Source: Hippophae tibetana
Taxonomy: Eukaryota; Streptophyta; Magnoliopsida; Rosales; Elaeagnaceae
Assembly (NCBI GenBank): GCA_037013495.1
Contig: CM072801.1
Coordinates: forward strand, 29,376,001 to 29,440,000
Length of the DNA stretch: 64,000 nucleotides
Reading direction: 5' to 3'
Position numbers and translations under genes: made by a program. Shown in pieces: positions 1 through 13,304 of the stretch; within the stretch, counting starts at the first letter, position 1; every line of letters starts with the position of its first letter. Below the pieces are notes generated by a model that worked only from the letters and a program-made list of their open reading frames with translations, did no database searches and had not been told where the DNA came from.

Positions 1-1092
1 GACCAAATTCACTGGTATGACCAAGGAAGACAATATTTTACTATTAAAGGTTCTTATGAAATCCTTATATAAAATATAACCTCAACAAATGACTCTTGCT
101 TAAGGAGGAAAATTGGAAAAGCTTCCATCCATGAAAGACATAAAATCATACTCTAGAAAATTGCAAAAAAATTCTTGTGCACTAAAAAGAAACTAAGTGT
201 TTGCATGTCTTTTGAAGATCTAAACTATTCATTGTATGGGAAAGAAATATAAGATGTGGAGCACCTATTCATAAGATGTGAAATTCTTATATCCTAGTGG
301 TTCATTTACGAATGGAATATTCTTTGGCATTTTACTGAGAAGTTGGATATTAAATCCTACCTTTCTTTCATTCTGAGCCCTCCCAATAGATGGTTAACTT
401 TGAAGATAAATAAAAAATCATTCACCCTCACTGCAATTATTATGATAGAACAAATTTGGTGGCTATAAAATGGTATAATTTATAACAATAGGGTGATAGA
501 TCATCAACTTCAGATAGATTTTTAAAAGAGTGGAAGAGTTCTTTCAATTACTATAAAGTAGACTTCAATAAATAGACATTTATTCCACTGATGATTGTCA
601 CCTCACTCCAAAGCATCAGAGGCCGCCCTTACAAAATGCCTTTAAAATAAATTTTGATGCTACATGGACATGAAATAAAGCAGGTGTGAGATTTATTATA
701 ACATATCATGTTGGAAGAGTACTACACTATTGGATTGGCTAAACTATAATACTCTCCAGGGAAGAGACATAAGTGTTGCTTTCTTTAATGAAATTCAACA
801 TGCTCTACTTTGGAAAACCATTGTAATATATATTGAACGGAATGCTAAAATAGTTATTAATGCATTCAACTCAGAATATTGGAACCCAGTTGACTCGAAT
901 ACTCAACACATCCTTCAAGATGCAATGAAGACACTCGTTTAGTTCTCTAAGATTTCATTGAGTTGGATACCTCGAGAACTTAACATGCAAGTACATAATT
1001 TAATCACTTGGGCGAGACATACAAGAGCAGCAAGCAACATCCATATTCATTATTTACAAGCCTCTATTTTTGAGCTCCACGTAGAAGAATAA
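1..1092 (+). mobile_element. LINE (L1-type) ORF2 C-terminal remnant with RNase H domain
   Basis: Translation of the plus strand, moving between frames, gives the tail of a plant L1-type LINE ORF2. Around 100-330 it resembles the zinc-binding reverse-transcriptase region (zf-RVT) found near the end of plant non-LTR polyproteins. From about 640 to 1060 it resembles the RVT_3 RNase H-like domain: an Asp-containing first strand followed by a glycine-valine-glycine-like turn (640-700), a central block in the open frame 730-942, and a C-terminal block with a tryptophan-isoleucine-proline-arginine-glutamate motif (about 960-1000). The frame ends at a TAA at 1090-1092. Several stops and at least one frameshift make it non-functional. 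The element enters from the left edge, so its 5' part is unseen. No clear poly(A) tail or target duplication was found. Confidence 0.7.
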
Positions 1093-2154
1093 AACTAGAA
1101 TAGAATTTTCTATTCTTCACCTTAGTAAAAGAAAAGGGAGTTTGTACTTATGATTTCTAATTTTATTTCTAATATTTCTTTATAATCTCATATTGTATAC
1201 CTATATATATTTGCTAATGTAGTAATTTTTATTTTTGGATGTTTTTGTCAAATTTTTACTTTATTTATGAGGAAGGACATTATGATATTTTAAATAAAAA
1301 GTTATAGTTTATTTTAAAAAATGATATTTGATGTAGTTTAAACCATTAATTTGAAACGAAATAAATGTCATTATAACTACGAAATCACTAGGTGAACTAT
1401 AACAAAAATTAGTAGTTCATCCTGTAAAAAACTAGACATTTATCTAAGTAAAAACAATATATAATGATAATAAGAAAGTCCCAAGCTAGTTAAAGAATCA
1501 GGGTAAGAAGATACAGACTACTTGAAACTCACTCCTAACTCACAAGTGGTGGATGCAATAAATAAAGAAAAAGAAACAATCACACAATTAAGCAACATAC
1601 CATATAACATGCAAATATTAAACAAATATGGCTTTCTGATGCTGCCCTTGCTTGTTATCTTCACAATAATTAATTATCCTTAATGAAACTGGCTTTCTCC
1701 TCAGCCTTACCACCATGTGATGTGGTAAGTCACCAACAATCAATATAGTGACATCCTAGGGTATGAAAAATCCATGCACATTAATCTAAACATGCAAGTC
1801 TTTTGTTAATTAACTTTTTAATTAACACAACCCAAAACATTTTTTGTAAAATAATCACTAATACCAAAAATCCCACCAAGTATTAATGATAAACAATTTA
1901 GAAAATAATTTTCAAATCTAAATATACGAGTTTGAAAACCAACAACACTTCCTAGCATTTTGTAATTTTAAAATTCTTTTGTTAATAATCATTGGCTACC
2001 ATGCACCTCACCGACCACATATTTTGTATAAGGTAATAAGGGTGTGTAAGAAATTTGACTATAATTAAAATATTAGATCAAATTTAACAACGATTGAAAC
2101 TATATAATGATTTGTAAAATAACAAATAAAATAAATAATAGATAGATAATAAGA

Positions 2155-2200
<46 letters not shown>

Positions 2201-2471
2201 TTCTATTTAGAATAACTATAGTACATAGTTTGGGCTCAAAACATAGGCCTTCTGTATGCCCAAGTGAGCTACAAGCTCGTTTTCTATTTTGTAAAATTGT
2301 TAATAATGATTAAATGGACTTTTTTATTGTTTAATTATTTTAAAGATGAGTTTTTCCTTTATTTTGTCCATATGCATGCCACATGCTTAAATTTTGAATT
2401 AAATCTTACTTTTGGATCATTGATGTACCTAAAATTAAATGTAAAAACTACTACTATAAAATGTGAATTAC
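1093..2471. other. AT-rich spacer with possible LTR fragment and (AT)n
   Basis: No gene is visible. Around 1490-1540 the sequence resembles the end of the SIRE-like LTR that begins at 2472 (shared gagatacaga-like block and similar downstream spacing), so a further decayed LTR fragment is possible but unproven. A dinucleotide repeat lies near the right end. Confidence 0.35.
2158..2196. repeat. (AT)n microsatellite
   Basis: Uninterrupted alternating AT for about 38 bases. Confidence 0.95.
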
Positions 2472-3651
2472 AAAAAAGTCTGTGACTCGGTACAAAATCA
2501 AAGTAAGGAGATACACGCTCCTTAAGGACTCGGTTCTAACTAGCACGAATAGAATAGTAAATACTTAATTAGACAACACTGTAGAAATAAAAATAATATG
2601 ATATCAGAAAAGTGAATAACGTGGAATAACAAAATTAAATACATTTAACAGAAAGTAAATAAGAATATAAAAGCTTTCTAATTAGAGTTTAACCTTTTAG
2701 TATGTTGTAACATACACACCTTAAACTCATATTATAATTGCACAATAGTAGATCAAACATACAAGCAATATAACGAAGTAAACCTATATAAATATCGTAT
2801 CTATATGGTAACATCCTCATATTACTTAAGGCAACCATCCATCAGCAAAAAATTCATCAACAAAAAAGTTACAACTCTTAAATAAATAAAACCATTATTA
2901 TCTCTATCAATTGGGACCTATATTCGAACTATCTATTACTATTTTTCTTTATACTTCTACAATGACTTGGCTCTCTTCCACAACCAACACTACCCAATAT
3001 GGTATGATTGGACACATAATCTACCAACAATGTAATCGTGTATGCACACAGTCTACAGTTTGATCACTAAGCATAATAATTGACCTATACTTAAATGTAT
3101 GCTCTCCAAAATGATTTAAGAAATAAATATAATTCTCAATACAAATTTTGATAGAGTTTTGGAACTAAAATTATAGGTGAATAATTTAGAAAAATGAGAG
3201 GTATTTATAGAACTCAAATATGCACTTCACCAGGAACTTCGCCAACCATCTCGTCAAATGTTGTGGCGAGGTTGGTGGCAAGCTTATTGTAGAGCTTTTT
3301 GGAAAGTTACTAAAAAGAGATATTTTTTGTTTCCAAAAATGTCGAGTAACATCAACAAATACCCATACCCTAAACAAACCAAAAAATTGAGTGACAACAT
3401 TTACTTGCTAGCATACTCGCTCATCCAAAACCACAACACTCCACCTAGCATGTACATTACAAAATCTAACCCTATGATGTGTGTAAACATGATGGAATAC
3501 AAAGTGTACCTAATTATGTACATGTGTGAATTATTGATATTTAGTAACCAACTTCACACAGAAGAAGATAGATACACTAAGTAAAATAAACATATATCAT
3601 GTTTTACACACAGGAAGCCAACATACACACAGAAAGACAGTAGGAATTACA
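2472..3651 (-). mobile_element. 3' LTR of SIRE-like Copia element A
   Basis: This 1.18 kb block is repeated at 13305-14312 plus 16142-16346 in the same orientation, and at 54580-55977 and 58777-59345 in reverse. Shared landmarks are the agtctgtga-type terminus at the low end, the region around tagtatgttgtaacataca (about 2698), and the cttaaggcaacca block (about 2826). On the minus strand it starts with TGTAATTCC at 3651, directly after a purine-rich tract. It is the downstream LTR of the element whose upstream LTR and primer-binding site lie at 13290-16346. Confidence 0.8.
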
Positions 3652-3666
3652 TTCTGCCTCTTTGGC
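3652..3666 (-). other. Polypurine tract of SIRE-like element A
   Basis: On the minus strand GCCAAAGAGGCAGA directly precedes the 3' LTR. The plus-strand sister element has the matching GCCAAAGGGGGAGAA at 58762-58776 just before its LTR. The position and composition fit a plus-strand priming site. Confidence 0.7.
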
Positions 3667-4460
3667 TTTCTGTGTCAAAACATTATACAACTAAATACAT
3701 ACTCACTTCTATCATGAGATGATCATGAAGATATCTAAATTTGTTTGTTCCCATGAAAAAAACATCCATACCCAACACTAAAAGGAACACCTAAACCAAG
3801 TGCATTCATCTTCATGTAACAACTCATCCACTTAGTCACTCTAAAAACATGAGGATCTTAACACTACTGCACACAGTGAAAATGATGCTCGATGACTTCA
3901 ATCTACATCTATAATCTACACATATGAAACAAACACATACCATGTGAATGTATTATGCAAAAATAATGTTTATCTAACCATATACTATTATGTTACCCCT
4001 ACATAAGTACACAACAATAGGCACAAACACAAACATAAATGCACAAATCCCCCCAACTCCATGCAACACTTCCCTTGAGGGCATAAAAATTAGTCAACAA
4101 TATATAATATAATCCTACACTCATAGCCATGCAATATATATCAAAGCTAAAACGTGTGGTTATGCACATAAACTTCTCCCCCTTTATGACATTGAAAGTC
4201 GAAAGAAACACCTTTATATGAGGGAGAAAAGATATACAAATATGTTATAATCCTAACACTAATGCAACATTGCAGAAAAGAGTAAATCAAACATAATAAG
4301 AAATACCACATGCAATCAAGCAAAAAAGATAGAATAACACTGAAATAATAGCAAGGTAAAAGCATCCAATGTAAGAAATATGCAATAACTAACTACAATA
4401 TGGAAGTAGGCAAACACATAGGTAGACATGTAAAACAAGAGATTGCATATAGTGTAATAA
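3667..4460 (-). mobile_element. Non-coding interior of SIRE-like element A, part 1
   Basis: On the minus strand this resembles 57950-58760 of the plus-strand sister element: similar cttttctccctcatataaaggtg-like and aaagggggagaa-like patches occur in similar order. The open frames at 3999-4365 are shadows; no conserved domain is visible. The stretch is continued at 8598 after the Gypsy-derived insertion. Confidence 0.55.
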
Positions 4461-5951
4461 GTGATATTTTATGCACATTTTTAGATATCAATTCCTTTAC
4501 ATTTATATATATTTTAGCATTATAATGAGCTAAAATTATTTATTTTGTATTTATTGATAAAATATTAATTTTTAAAACTTTTTGAGAATTTTTTATAGAT
4601 TTTTATGGATTTTGTATGATTTTTATTTAACAGATGGATGTACTTAGCACAAAATTTCCAACACTAGTGACTCTTAATCTCACATTGTGACATGTGGCTC
4701 TCCTTTTATAAATCTTAGTGTGATTTGTGTACCCTTTACGTATATACTTCAAGTATAAGTAGTCCAAATTCTAAGATCAATATTATCAATATAAATACAA
4801 AATAACACCCATAAAATAAAGGAATATCGAAATTCTATAAACATTAAGAGAAAAATTCAATAAAAAAATACATAAATTATAGAATTAAGTTGGAGGTAAC
4901 AATTGAGAATAAGGTTATTTAAGAAGCAATTAAAGAAGTTGAAGATCATAATTGAAGACAAAAATCATAAGATTTCTTCCATTTTCTTTTATTGTTTTCA
5001 TGAATAATTTTCTAAATTTATTATTTGCCATGAAGAACTAATTTTATAATTAATTGTGGGTGATTTCAAAAGCCCTAAATATGAATTACAATATTTTATA
5101 AGATCTATAATATTATATTCAACTATTTTTTTGATTATGTATTAATTCATCATTTTTATTATTGTATGAATTTATTTGATTATTTAAGTATACAATTGAA
5201 TAATCAAATTAATTCATCGTTAATGAATTTAGTTGATTGGGTATGTAATTGTTTAATCAATTTAAATAATTGATGATAAATTGTTTGTAATGAGAATTAA
5301 TACTCAATATAATTAAACCAAAATTATGTATTTAACCTTGATCCAATTTACTTTTTTAAAAATGAATGATTTTGATCGATTAAATTTAAAGAGCTTATTC
5401 TAGGTTGTTTATTAAAAGGAGTTGGATTAAGAACATGTTTTTTTCAACGAATCTATAAGGAGATGGGTAGGTTTTTACTTTTGTGAATTTTTATAAATTG
5501 GTATAATCAAAGAATAGAAGAATATGATATACATTTGTTGATTTGCAATACATGGTAATAGTGGAGAATAATTCTACAATCGTCATTTTATTTGAATCTT
5601 TATCATGATCTTTATATTTTATTTTTATTATAATTAATATTTAGTTGTTAGATTTAACTTTTTTAGTTTACAAAACAAAACACGTATATTTTAATAAATA
5701 GGAGTTAGTTTTCAAAATTCTCTACATAAAAGACCTTTACTTGCTATATATTAAATAATCATATTTCAAAATCCTTTACAAAAAGAACCATTACTTGTTA
5801 TATGTTAAATAATTATATCTTAAATAATTTAAAGTAATCTATAAATTAACTGTTCATTTGAACATGCATTAATTTTTAACGTCGTATCATCAGAGATTTT
5901 TGTTAAATTAACTCTTATATACTTTTATTTATTTTTAAATATTTTATATTT

Positions 5952-6160
5952 TAAAAATTAAAAATTAAAATTAAGAAAATTAAAAATTAAAAATTAAAAA
6001 ATTAAAAAATTAAAAAATTAAAAAATTAAAAAATTAAAAAATTAAAAAATTAAAAAATTAAAAATTAAAATTAAGAAAATTAAAATTAAAAAATTAAAAA
6101 ATTAAAAAATTAAAAAATTAAAAAATTAAAAAATTAAAAAATTAAAAAATTAAAAAAATT
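5952..6160. repeat. Octamer satellite-like array (attaaaaa)n
   Basis: About 200 bases of near-perfect 8-base repeats with a few shorter 6- to 7-base variants at the left edge and near 6065-6090. It lies inside the Gypsy-derived block. Confidence 0.95.
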
Positions 6161-6376
6161 TGAAAATATTAAATGTTAAGATCTCATCCTAAATTGAGGC
6201 TTAAGGTTTTTGATATCAGCATTTGCGTCTTGTTGAAACCTAGAGTGATTCTTGTTAGAACTGAGCAACATTACATACTATTGTATTTATCAAATTCTAT
6301 AAAAGTTTACCTTGAGTGACTGGAGTTGGTTATGACATTGAGAATGGAAAATTAGGCAAAATGTTGAAAATCTTTG

Positions 6377-6562
6377 CTAGATTTGTATACAAATAGCTTG
6401 GGTGTTGATGATCCCACCATCCTGTGTTATACATGTTATAATATGGATCATACCTAAGCCTCTAGCTTTCAAATTCACCCGTAGCATTAGCATGATCCCA
6501 ATTACCTTGTTGATGCTCAAATTGTAATGCAGGAAATTAATTATATATAGGGTATGTTGCAT
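6377..6562 (-). pseudogene. Athila-like gag fragment
   Basis: The minus-strand translation contains a Tyr-Asp-Pro-Tyr ... Tyr-Asn-x-Gly-Trp-x-Asp-His-x-x-Pro pattern. This resembles the conserved region of Athila-group Ty3/Gypsy gag proteins that follows the zinc knuckle. The region is short and interrupted by a stop. It lies on the opposite strand to the pol-end-like spacer at 7070-7135, so it is either a second insertion or an inverted piece. Confidence 0.45.
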
Positions 6563-7984
6563 CCATCTATGTATTCATGTTTCCTTGATATTCAACACTT
6601 GAGATCTCACAAATAAAAGCATAGATAAGTGTTAAGATCCCATCCCAAATAGGTGCTAAATCTAGAGAAATTGTCGATGTCATTATTATGAAAAGTAATA
6701 AGTAAATAGAAAAGCATCAAAGAATTACTACAAATGATATATTCAAAGAAAAAATTAGTGGGGAGGAAAAGACCATCACCCCAAAGGAATTAAATGTGAC
6801 ATCAAAGGTAGTATTCAAATATTTCCCAAGGTGAAAATCCACGTACCTCTAATAAAAGAAATTAAGGAGGAACCTTTTTATAAAAAAAGCACATTAAGGA
6901 ACTTTTTTTTAACAAGGACAAGCTTGAGGATAACAAAGATATAGGTGTGGGGGAGAATGAGTCTAGTATTCTTCAAAGAAGACTACTATCAAGATGCAAG
7001 GATGTAAATAATAAACTACTAGCTCAGAAGTTCAACATCACACATTTCAAGATCTTGGATGATGGAAGATGATAAAAGTGATAGTGTCGGGCTAGCTACG
7101 TTAAACCAAGCGCTTTGTGGGAGGAAACCCACCAAATTTGTTTTCTACTCATTTTTACTTAATTTTACATTACATATTGCATGTGCTTACATTGAATACA
7201 ATGTTAATACATTACTACCTTTAATTTTTATGCTTCATTAGTTTAGCATGTTTTAGGATTTGTATGCTCTATGTAGCATAATTTTTTTTGTTTTTAGTAT
7301 TTATTTATTGCATTCGTAGGATAATTAGGATTAATAGAAGAGTTTATAATCAATCGCATATTCTCTATTTATTTTCTAACATATGTGAAGAAATTAGCAA
7401 AAAACTGTTATGTAAAAAAGGATAATAAATGTTAATATAGTCTTGACCTTGTTCCTAGCTAAATGTAACTTTATGATAGTTTTACTCAAAACTTACATGC
7501 ACAATAGTTAAATTAGTGATAGTACAATCTATATGCATGAACTTGTGAAAAATGTAGTGAATCGCTTGGAACTTTGCTATATAAATTTAATGAATAAGAA
7601 TAGGTTGTTAGAACTTTTTTTAAAATTTATCAAGGTAACTACTAAATATATTTCTTGAAAAATGATTAAGGTAATAGGATTAACTACTTTGGCAAAATTG
7701 GCCTACCCTTAATATTGTTTTTCTTTGAAGAACAACCATTTTATAGAATAAATTTGAATTTACATGAGCCAATTATTTGTATATCTCTTTACCCTTTGAA
7801 CCAAATACATTGATCATACTCTATAGTTCAAGAATAAGTAAAGTTGTACAAAAAGATAATCGATTCTATGAAAATTCTAGAATAAGATTTAAGAGTGTTA
7901 GTTATGCTATAATTGATTAAATACTCAACATATAGAAAAAAAAGTCTACTACAATATGTTCCAAAAACAAAAAAACAAAAAAAG

Positions 7985-8003
7985 ATATATATATATATAT
8001 ATA
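7985..8003. repeat. (AT)n microsatellite
   Basis: A short alternating AT run inside the Gypsy-derived block. Confidence 0.9.
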
Positions 8004-8597
8004 AGGGACAAGCTGGAAAGAATTATAAAAAAGATGGTGTTATTAAAAAAAGGCATATATAAAAATAATAGAAACCAATAATGATGTTTAGGTTCAAAAC
8101 AATGAAATTTGACCTTATTTTATTGACATAATTGGTCATATGATAGTGTTATTTATGGGTATCTTTATTTTACTCCTTTTTTTTCTTTCATTTGATTGAA
8201 AAAACAAACATAGCCACATATTATAACCAAATAAAAAGATCTTTTGATTTTAAGAAATACTTTTGGGTAGTGGAGATACAATTTTAAGGAAAAACCTATG
8301 ATATCCAATTCAACTCTAAAAAGAATAGTGATATTTTATAAGGAGGAACAATGTTTCAACTTGTTTATGTTAGATGGTTTGACTGTTGCTAATTGATATT
8401 ACATCACATATATACTTTGAGCATGATTATTATACACTAGTTATAGCAAAGGGATAACTAAAGGCAATATCTAACATTTATTAGAATTTGAAACCATAAT
8501 ATTGTTAAACCCTTGAGATAAAATGTCATAAAAGTATTCTTTTAATTTTTGGTGTTGACTTTGCTCGAGGACTAGCAAAGAGTAGGTGTAGGGAAAA

Positions 8598-10960
8598 ATG
8601 TATAAATCATGTCATACTTATAGTCCTATTTATGTATGGTTCATACAAAGTGATGTCAAAGAGAAACAATACCACATGAAAAAGACAGTAATAATAACAT
8701 ATACACAGGACAAGCAATATGAAGTAAAACAAACACAACATGAGTTCCCTAGACAACATATAATTGACACACATATTTCCCCTTAATGTATGCTTATGAA
8801 ACAGTAAACATGTAATGCATCCAACTCTCAAAACTCCTCCAAAATAGTGGCATCTACACATAATAGAAAATAAGTAATATAGAAAGAGGGAAGCAAACTA
8901 AGCATACTCAAAGAACAAAATGGTCTTTAAAGAATAGCCAATACAATTGGCATAAGTATCCACATGCCCATAAATCCATGATGCATTCATGCAAGGATAT
9001 GACTAAATTTTTGAGGGCATGCATTGTGTGTGATATGCTAACTTTGTTTACTCTATGTGCCATCATAATATACTTTTGTAAACCAAGCATATAGAAATAT
9101 AGACTTAAGTAAGACCAAACTTCAAATGTTCATATTTAGCCTCTCTCTCCACTCATGCAAGTGACAACTTAGAAGAAATAAATAGGTCTTTCTATGTTTA
9201 TAAAGATAGACTAAGGTATAGGTAGGATAAAGATGACATTTAGGCTCAAGCAAACATTTGTTGATCCAATCAAATAAAAATTTGTTGATCAGATCAAACA
9301 AATAAGTTCATATCCATGACATATATACACTCAAATATAGGCACTTTTCTCTTTACTTCTCAAAATTCTAACAATGATGTTAGAAAAGTACATAAAGTTC
9401 AATAATTTATGCACTTTTTCCTTTTCATACTCCTCATCATTTCATTTTTCTTTCTTTCTTCCTTTTGTCTCTAGAACAAAAAATTCTTAACACTTCATTT
9501 TTTTTATCTTCCACCTTTTTTTTTATTTTCATCAATCCATTTTCAATTTTCTCATTTTTGTTGATAGAAAACAATAGGGTAAAATAGACAATCCTAGAAT
9601 AAACATGCTCAACAAAGGGTGTGCAAGGTAGGTAGGAATAATTATTTGGGGTAAAATAGTATTTAAGTGCAAAGAAATGAAGGAATAATATAAAGGCTAA
9701 AGAGGAAAAACTGAGGAAAAGTATAAGATGGTTACAAGAAAGGATCAAATGATTCAAAGATGGCCTAAATCCTTTTTCTGGAGCTTGTTAGAGACATACA
9801 TATCATTAATTCATGAGATCTACATAAGCTTCTCACATCATTGCTAGTAAGTAGAAAGAAAGAAACTGACTAACTAGTGAACAACATAAAAAACACCCCT
9901 AAGAGAAGTGAGAAGCAAGGGATGCTACTAAAACCACTAAGCATATGAGAAAGACATATGATACAACACAAAATTAAGAGGCATGCTTAGATAGGATCAA
10001 CATCCCAAACACCATAAAATGCCAAAAAAAAACACAAAGTTTAGTTACAATAAAGCATGTAGGTCAAAATTCCTAAAGTCTAGTAAATAATCTATATGAC
10101 AAATAGATGCACATGGAAAATTAAAATAGGCACAATATAGTGAAACATTCAAAAGTACAAGCTTGTAGAAACACCTCAGTATTCTCTAGAGATACATTTA
10201 AAGCACAAGAGAAGAAAGATCAGGCAAAAGATGAAAGGGGCAAATAGGAGATAGATAGAGGACCAACATTTCGCATACTAGGTATAGGAAACAAGAACCT
10301 AGTAAAACAAGTAAGATGCATTATATATAATATGAAATAAGAATGACATGATAGAAGATAGAAAATCCTAATACTTTGACACTACACAATGAACACATGT
10401 GATGTGATGCTCGTGCAAACAACCAAAAAAGAAGAAGTAAGCAATAAGTAGGGTAAATACACAAAAAGAGCACATTAAAGTAGACCGTAGGAGAGAAAAC
10501 TAGTACGAATAAAATAGACAGGCATAACAAAAAGTAAAATAGTTAATGTACTATACACAAGAAAGAAGTCAAGTGAAATAGAGAGATATGCATAAACATG
10601 AAAATAGGGAATATGCAAACAATAAACAAAAATAACATAAATTCTAGTGTAGAAGAACTGCAATCAAAAAGAGGAAGGAAATAAACAACGCAACCTCAAT
10701 AGATCACCTGAAAATAGTGATTAAACAACATTAATTGGTTTCAAGAATTATTGAGGGGCTACTGAGTAAGGAGATACTTTTTGAGTCATATGAGCATGAA
10801 GAGTAAATGGAACTTGTAGTTCTTTTGTTTATAATTTTCAGAAGATTTAGTCGAGTCATCCATATTAAGGTGGACTTTTAAAGGCATACTTATTTATTTT
10901 CGCACTATGCCTTAGGTGTATAATGCATCCTATTTGAACATGCTTAGATGAGACACAATA
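8598..10960 (-). mobile_element. Non-coding interior of SIRE-like element A, part 2
   Basis: On the minus strand this resembles 56690-57950 of the plus-strand sister element. The best anchor is the patch reading ttggttgtttgcacgagc (minus strand, near 10400-10425), which matches the tggttgtttacataagtaac patch at 56770 and is followed in both by a similar run. Open frames at 8607-8861, 9437-9757 and 10321-10663 have no recognisable domain and are rich in hydrophobic residues only because the DNA is T-rich. I treat the whole stretch as the long non-coding region between gag and the 3' LTR. Confidence 0.6.
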
Positions 10961-10967
10961 ACTACAT

Positions 10968-13000
10968 TCAATTATGGAAGGTGAAAAAGAGTGAGATATA
11001 GAACTCCAAGACATATCTAGGACACTGCCTAGCAATGTGGCCAATAATACCACAAAGATAACAAGTACCAATAGTGGAGCTAGGTAAATGGGGTCCTTGA
11101 CTCTGAGGAGCAGTACTAGGAGGAAAGAAAGAGGAAATTCTCACATTAACTATCACAAGAGGATGAGAAATCAATTTCCCATAGTTTAGTCTAAAATTCC
11201 CAAGTTTACCACAATGGTGACAAGTAGTAATGATAGTAGCTAAAGGCAATAGACCACAACTAGAGCGATGGGAAGAGCTAAACTTAGGTGAAAGGTTCAC
11301 CTTGCTAATTCGACTAAAGGGATACAATGGACTTACCTTTTGGGTCGATTGTATAAAAATTCAACTTTGGCTCTTGATTGGAAGCTTTGAAAAACTTAGT
11401 GGCACCCACTTTAGAAGTTGAACCCCCTTCACTTTAACCAATGACATGCTTATCACTAGAAAGCTTGATATTGTTAATAATTTCATTTAACATTTTTGAA
11501 CCTATCATCATTCTATCAACAACAATGAAGGTATGTGCCAATTCTTTCTCTTGCATGTTGAGTATATCTTTCAAGATAGTAATCAAGTCTTCCTTTTCCT
11601 TGAGGAATGATTCAATCTCAACATTCTTTTTGGTAAGAGAGTTAGTCAAATATTCTTTTAAGTTCTCAAGAACAATTATCTGCCTTTTAATTATTCAACT
11701 TCATTCTTCTTATTAGAGGCAGGCATAAGATTGATAAGAGGTTGAGTAGTTTTACCATAAGTAGGAACCTTTAATTGTTCCTTTAGCTTCATTACATTCT
11801 CATGATTTGTATTATATTTTTTAAGCATATCATCTTATCTCTTTTGAATGACCCCTACATCTTCTTATGAGATCTTGTTGTTGACTATCAATTGAGAATT
11901 TTATTTCCTCTAGAGTTTTCTTTAATGCATATCTTGCATTTTTTTCATCAAGGCTCTCTATAGCCTTTTTTCTTATCTTTCTCAAACTTAATATGCTATA
12001 ACAATAGAACATTGTAGGAATCAAGCAATTCATCTTACTCATCTTCATCTTTATTAATAGTGACCTCTTAAACATCTGAGGTAGTAGTTAGATGTTTAGT
12101 GACATTACTTGAGGTAATGAAAGCAAGGAAATTAGAGTCATCCTAATTATCAATACTCATACTATCCGAAACAGTTACCTCAACTTTCATTACATACTTA
12201 TTCGTGCTCCTTTATTTCTAAAGACAATTTGTTGCAATGTGACCAAGCTTCCCACATTTGAAGCAATTGATCTTGTTCAAGTGGCATTAACCAAGCTTCT
12301 CAGATTCATTAACTAAGTCTTTATCATCTTTTGTTAAGGCTTGATAGCTTGAAGTATCTCTTTTAGTACCCCTAGAATAAGGTTTCTTCTTTATAAAGAA
12401 TTTGGTGAATCTTTGGGTAAATAAAGCCATTTCCTCCTTATCAGGATCAGAATCATCATTAACACCAACTATGGAACAAGTATATTTTCTTGAATCACTT
12501 TTGTTGGTTGTCTTGAGAGCTAAGATCTTTTCCTTCTCGAAAGCAATTTGTTCTTTTCTTGGTAATAAGTGATATAGTTCAAAGACTTACATATCACCAA
12601 CTAGCTCATTCACTATGAGTTCACCAAGTTTGTACATTAACTTAAGTACTGTAACTTTAGCATGAAACCTATATGGTAGACTGACAATGATCTTTTCTAT
12701 CTATTTTTTCTTTGTTCATATGTCTACCCAAGCTGTATAAGCAATTAAAAATGTTTGAGAACTGTGCATAAAACTTATCAAAAGTCTCATCTTCTTGCAT
12801 AATACATAGCTCAAAGTTTCTACCTAACTTTAGCATTCTAGACCTCTTAACAATAGACATACTTTCATAAGTTGTCTTAAGAATATCCCAAGGTTGTTTG
12901 ACATTGTGCAACTTTTAATTCTTCTAAACCTACTAGGAATCATAGCCATGATGATAGATACATACATTTACTGTTCCATTCGAACTCCATAGATTCTTCC
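10968..13000 (-). pseudogene. Gag of SIRE-like Copia element A
   Basis: Gag packages retrotransposon RNA into virus-like particles. Read on the minus strand from about 13000 downwards, the first block (12911-12669) has the Trp-Asp-x-Leu ... Lys-Arg-Ser ... Glu-Asp-Glu-Thr-Phe-Asp-x-Phe-Tyr pattern of the UBN2/Copia gag family. An intact CCHC zinc knuckle (Cys-x2-Cys-x4-His-x4-Cys) lies at 12265-12224. A lysine- and glutamate-rich, probably coiled-coil segment spans 12075-11434. Further knuckle-like motifs at about 11225-11170 (Cys-His-His-Cys start, later residues lost) and 11070-11015 (complete) match the SIRE/Maximus arrangement between gag and protease. At least four stops or frameshifts break the frame. 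No protease, integrase or RT follows. Confidence 0.75.
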
Positions 13001-13289
13001 TTAGTCCACTCAATCATTGGTTTTGGAATCAAAGTATTATCGAGTAGGGTTTTGGTTGGATACGTCTAGCCATTCTCAACAAGGACCACACATGGTTTCT
13101 TAGGGACCACAAGAAGAGCCTCATTTCTCATTTATAATTTCCAATAGGTATAATTTAGCCCATTATAGAGTGGAGGTCTACCTACATGACCTCTTTATCC
13201 TAAATCTATTGGAGAGAAAGTGTGTGTGTGTGTGAAAAAGGGAGTTAACAGGATCAATACTAGAGCAGTTAAGCCCAAAAGGGTACATC

Positions 13290-13304
13290 AGCTCTAATAT
13301 CAAT
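13290..13304 (-). other. Primer-binding site of element A (tRNA-Met type)
   Basis: The minus strand reads ATTGATATTAGAGCT immediately after the LTR end ...TTTTTCA. It matches the tggtatcagagc initiator-methionine PBS of plant Copia elements with two or three changes. It fixes the LTR boundary at 13305 and the orientation as minus. Confidence 0.75.

Larger units (their letters stand above)
4461..8597. mobile_element. Ty3/Gypsy-derived debris inserted in element A
   Basis: This 4.1 kb block interrupts the SIRE-like interior. It begins TGATATTTTATGCACATTTT, which looks like the start of a Gypsy-type LTR, and ends with a ttgctcgaggactagcaaag tract plus a purine run (about 8560-8596), the sequence that commonly precedes the 3' LTR of plant Gypsy elements. 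At 7070-7135 there is an accaagcgctttgtgggagg patch typical of the spacer after pol in Athila-like elements. A minus-strand Athila-like gag fragment sits at 6377-6562, so orientations are mixed and the block is rearranged. No intact coding region remains, and no matching 3' LTR was found. Confidence 0.55.

Noticed and set aside
2472..3651. Possible host exon at 3258-3584 (108 residues)
   Set aside because: It lies inside a SIRE-like LTR and the frame is broken in the other LTR copies.
9437..10663. Hydrophobic minus-strand frames that could be read as small membrane proteins
   Set aside because: They lie in the T-rich non-coding interior shared by two SIRE-like elements and are not conserved as frames between them.
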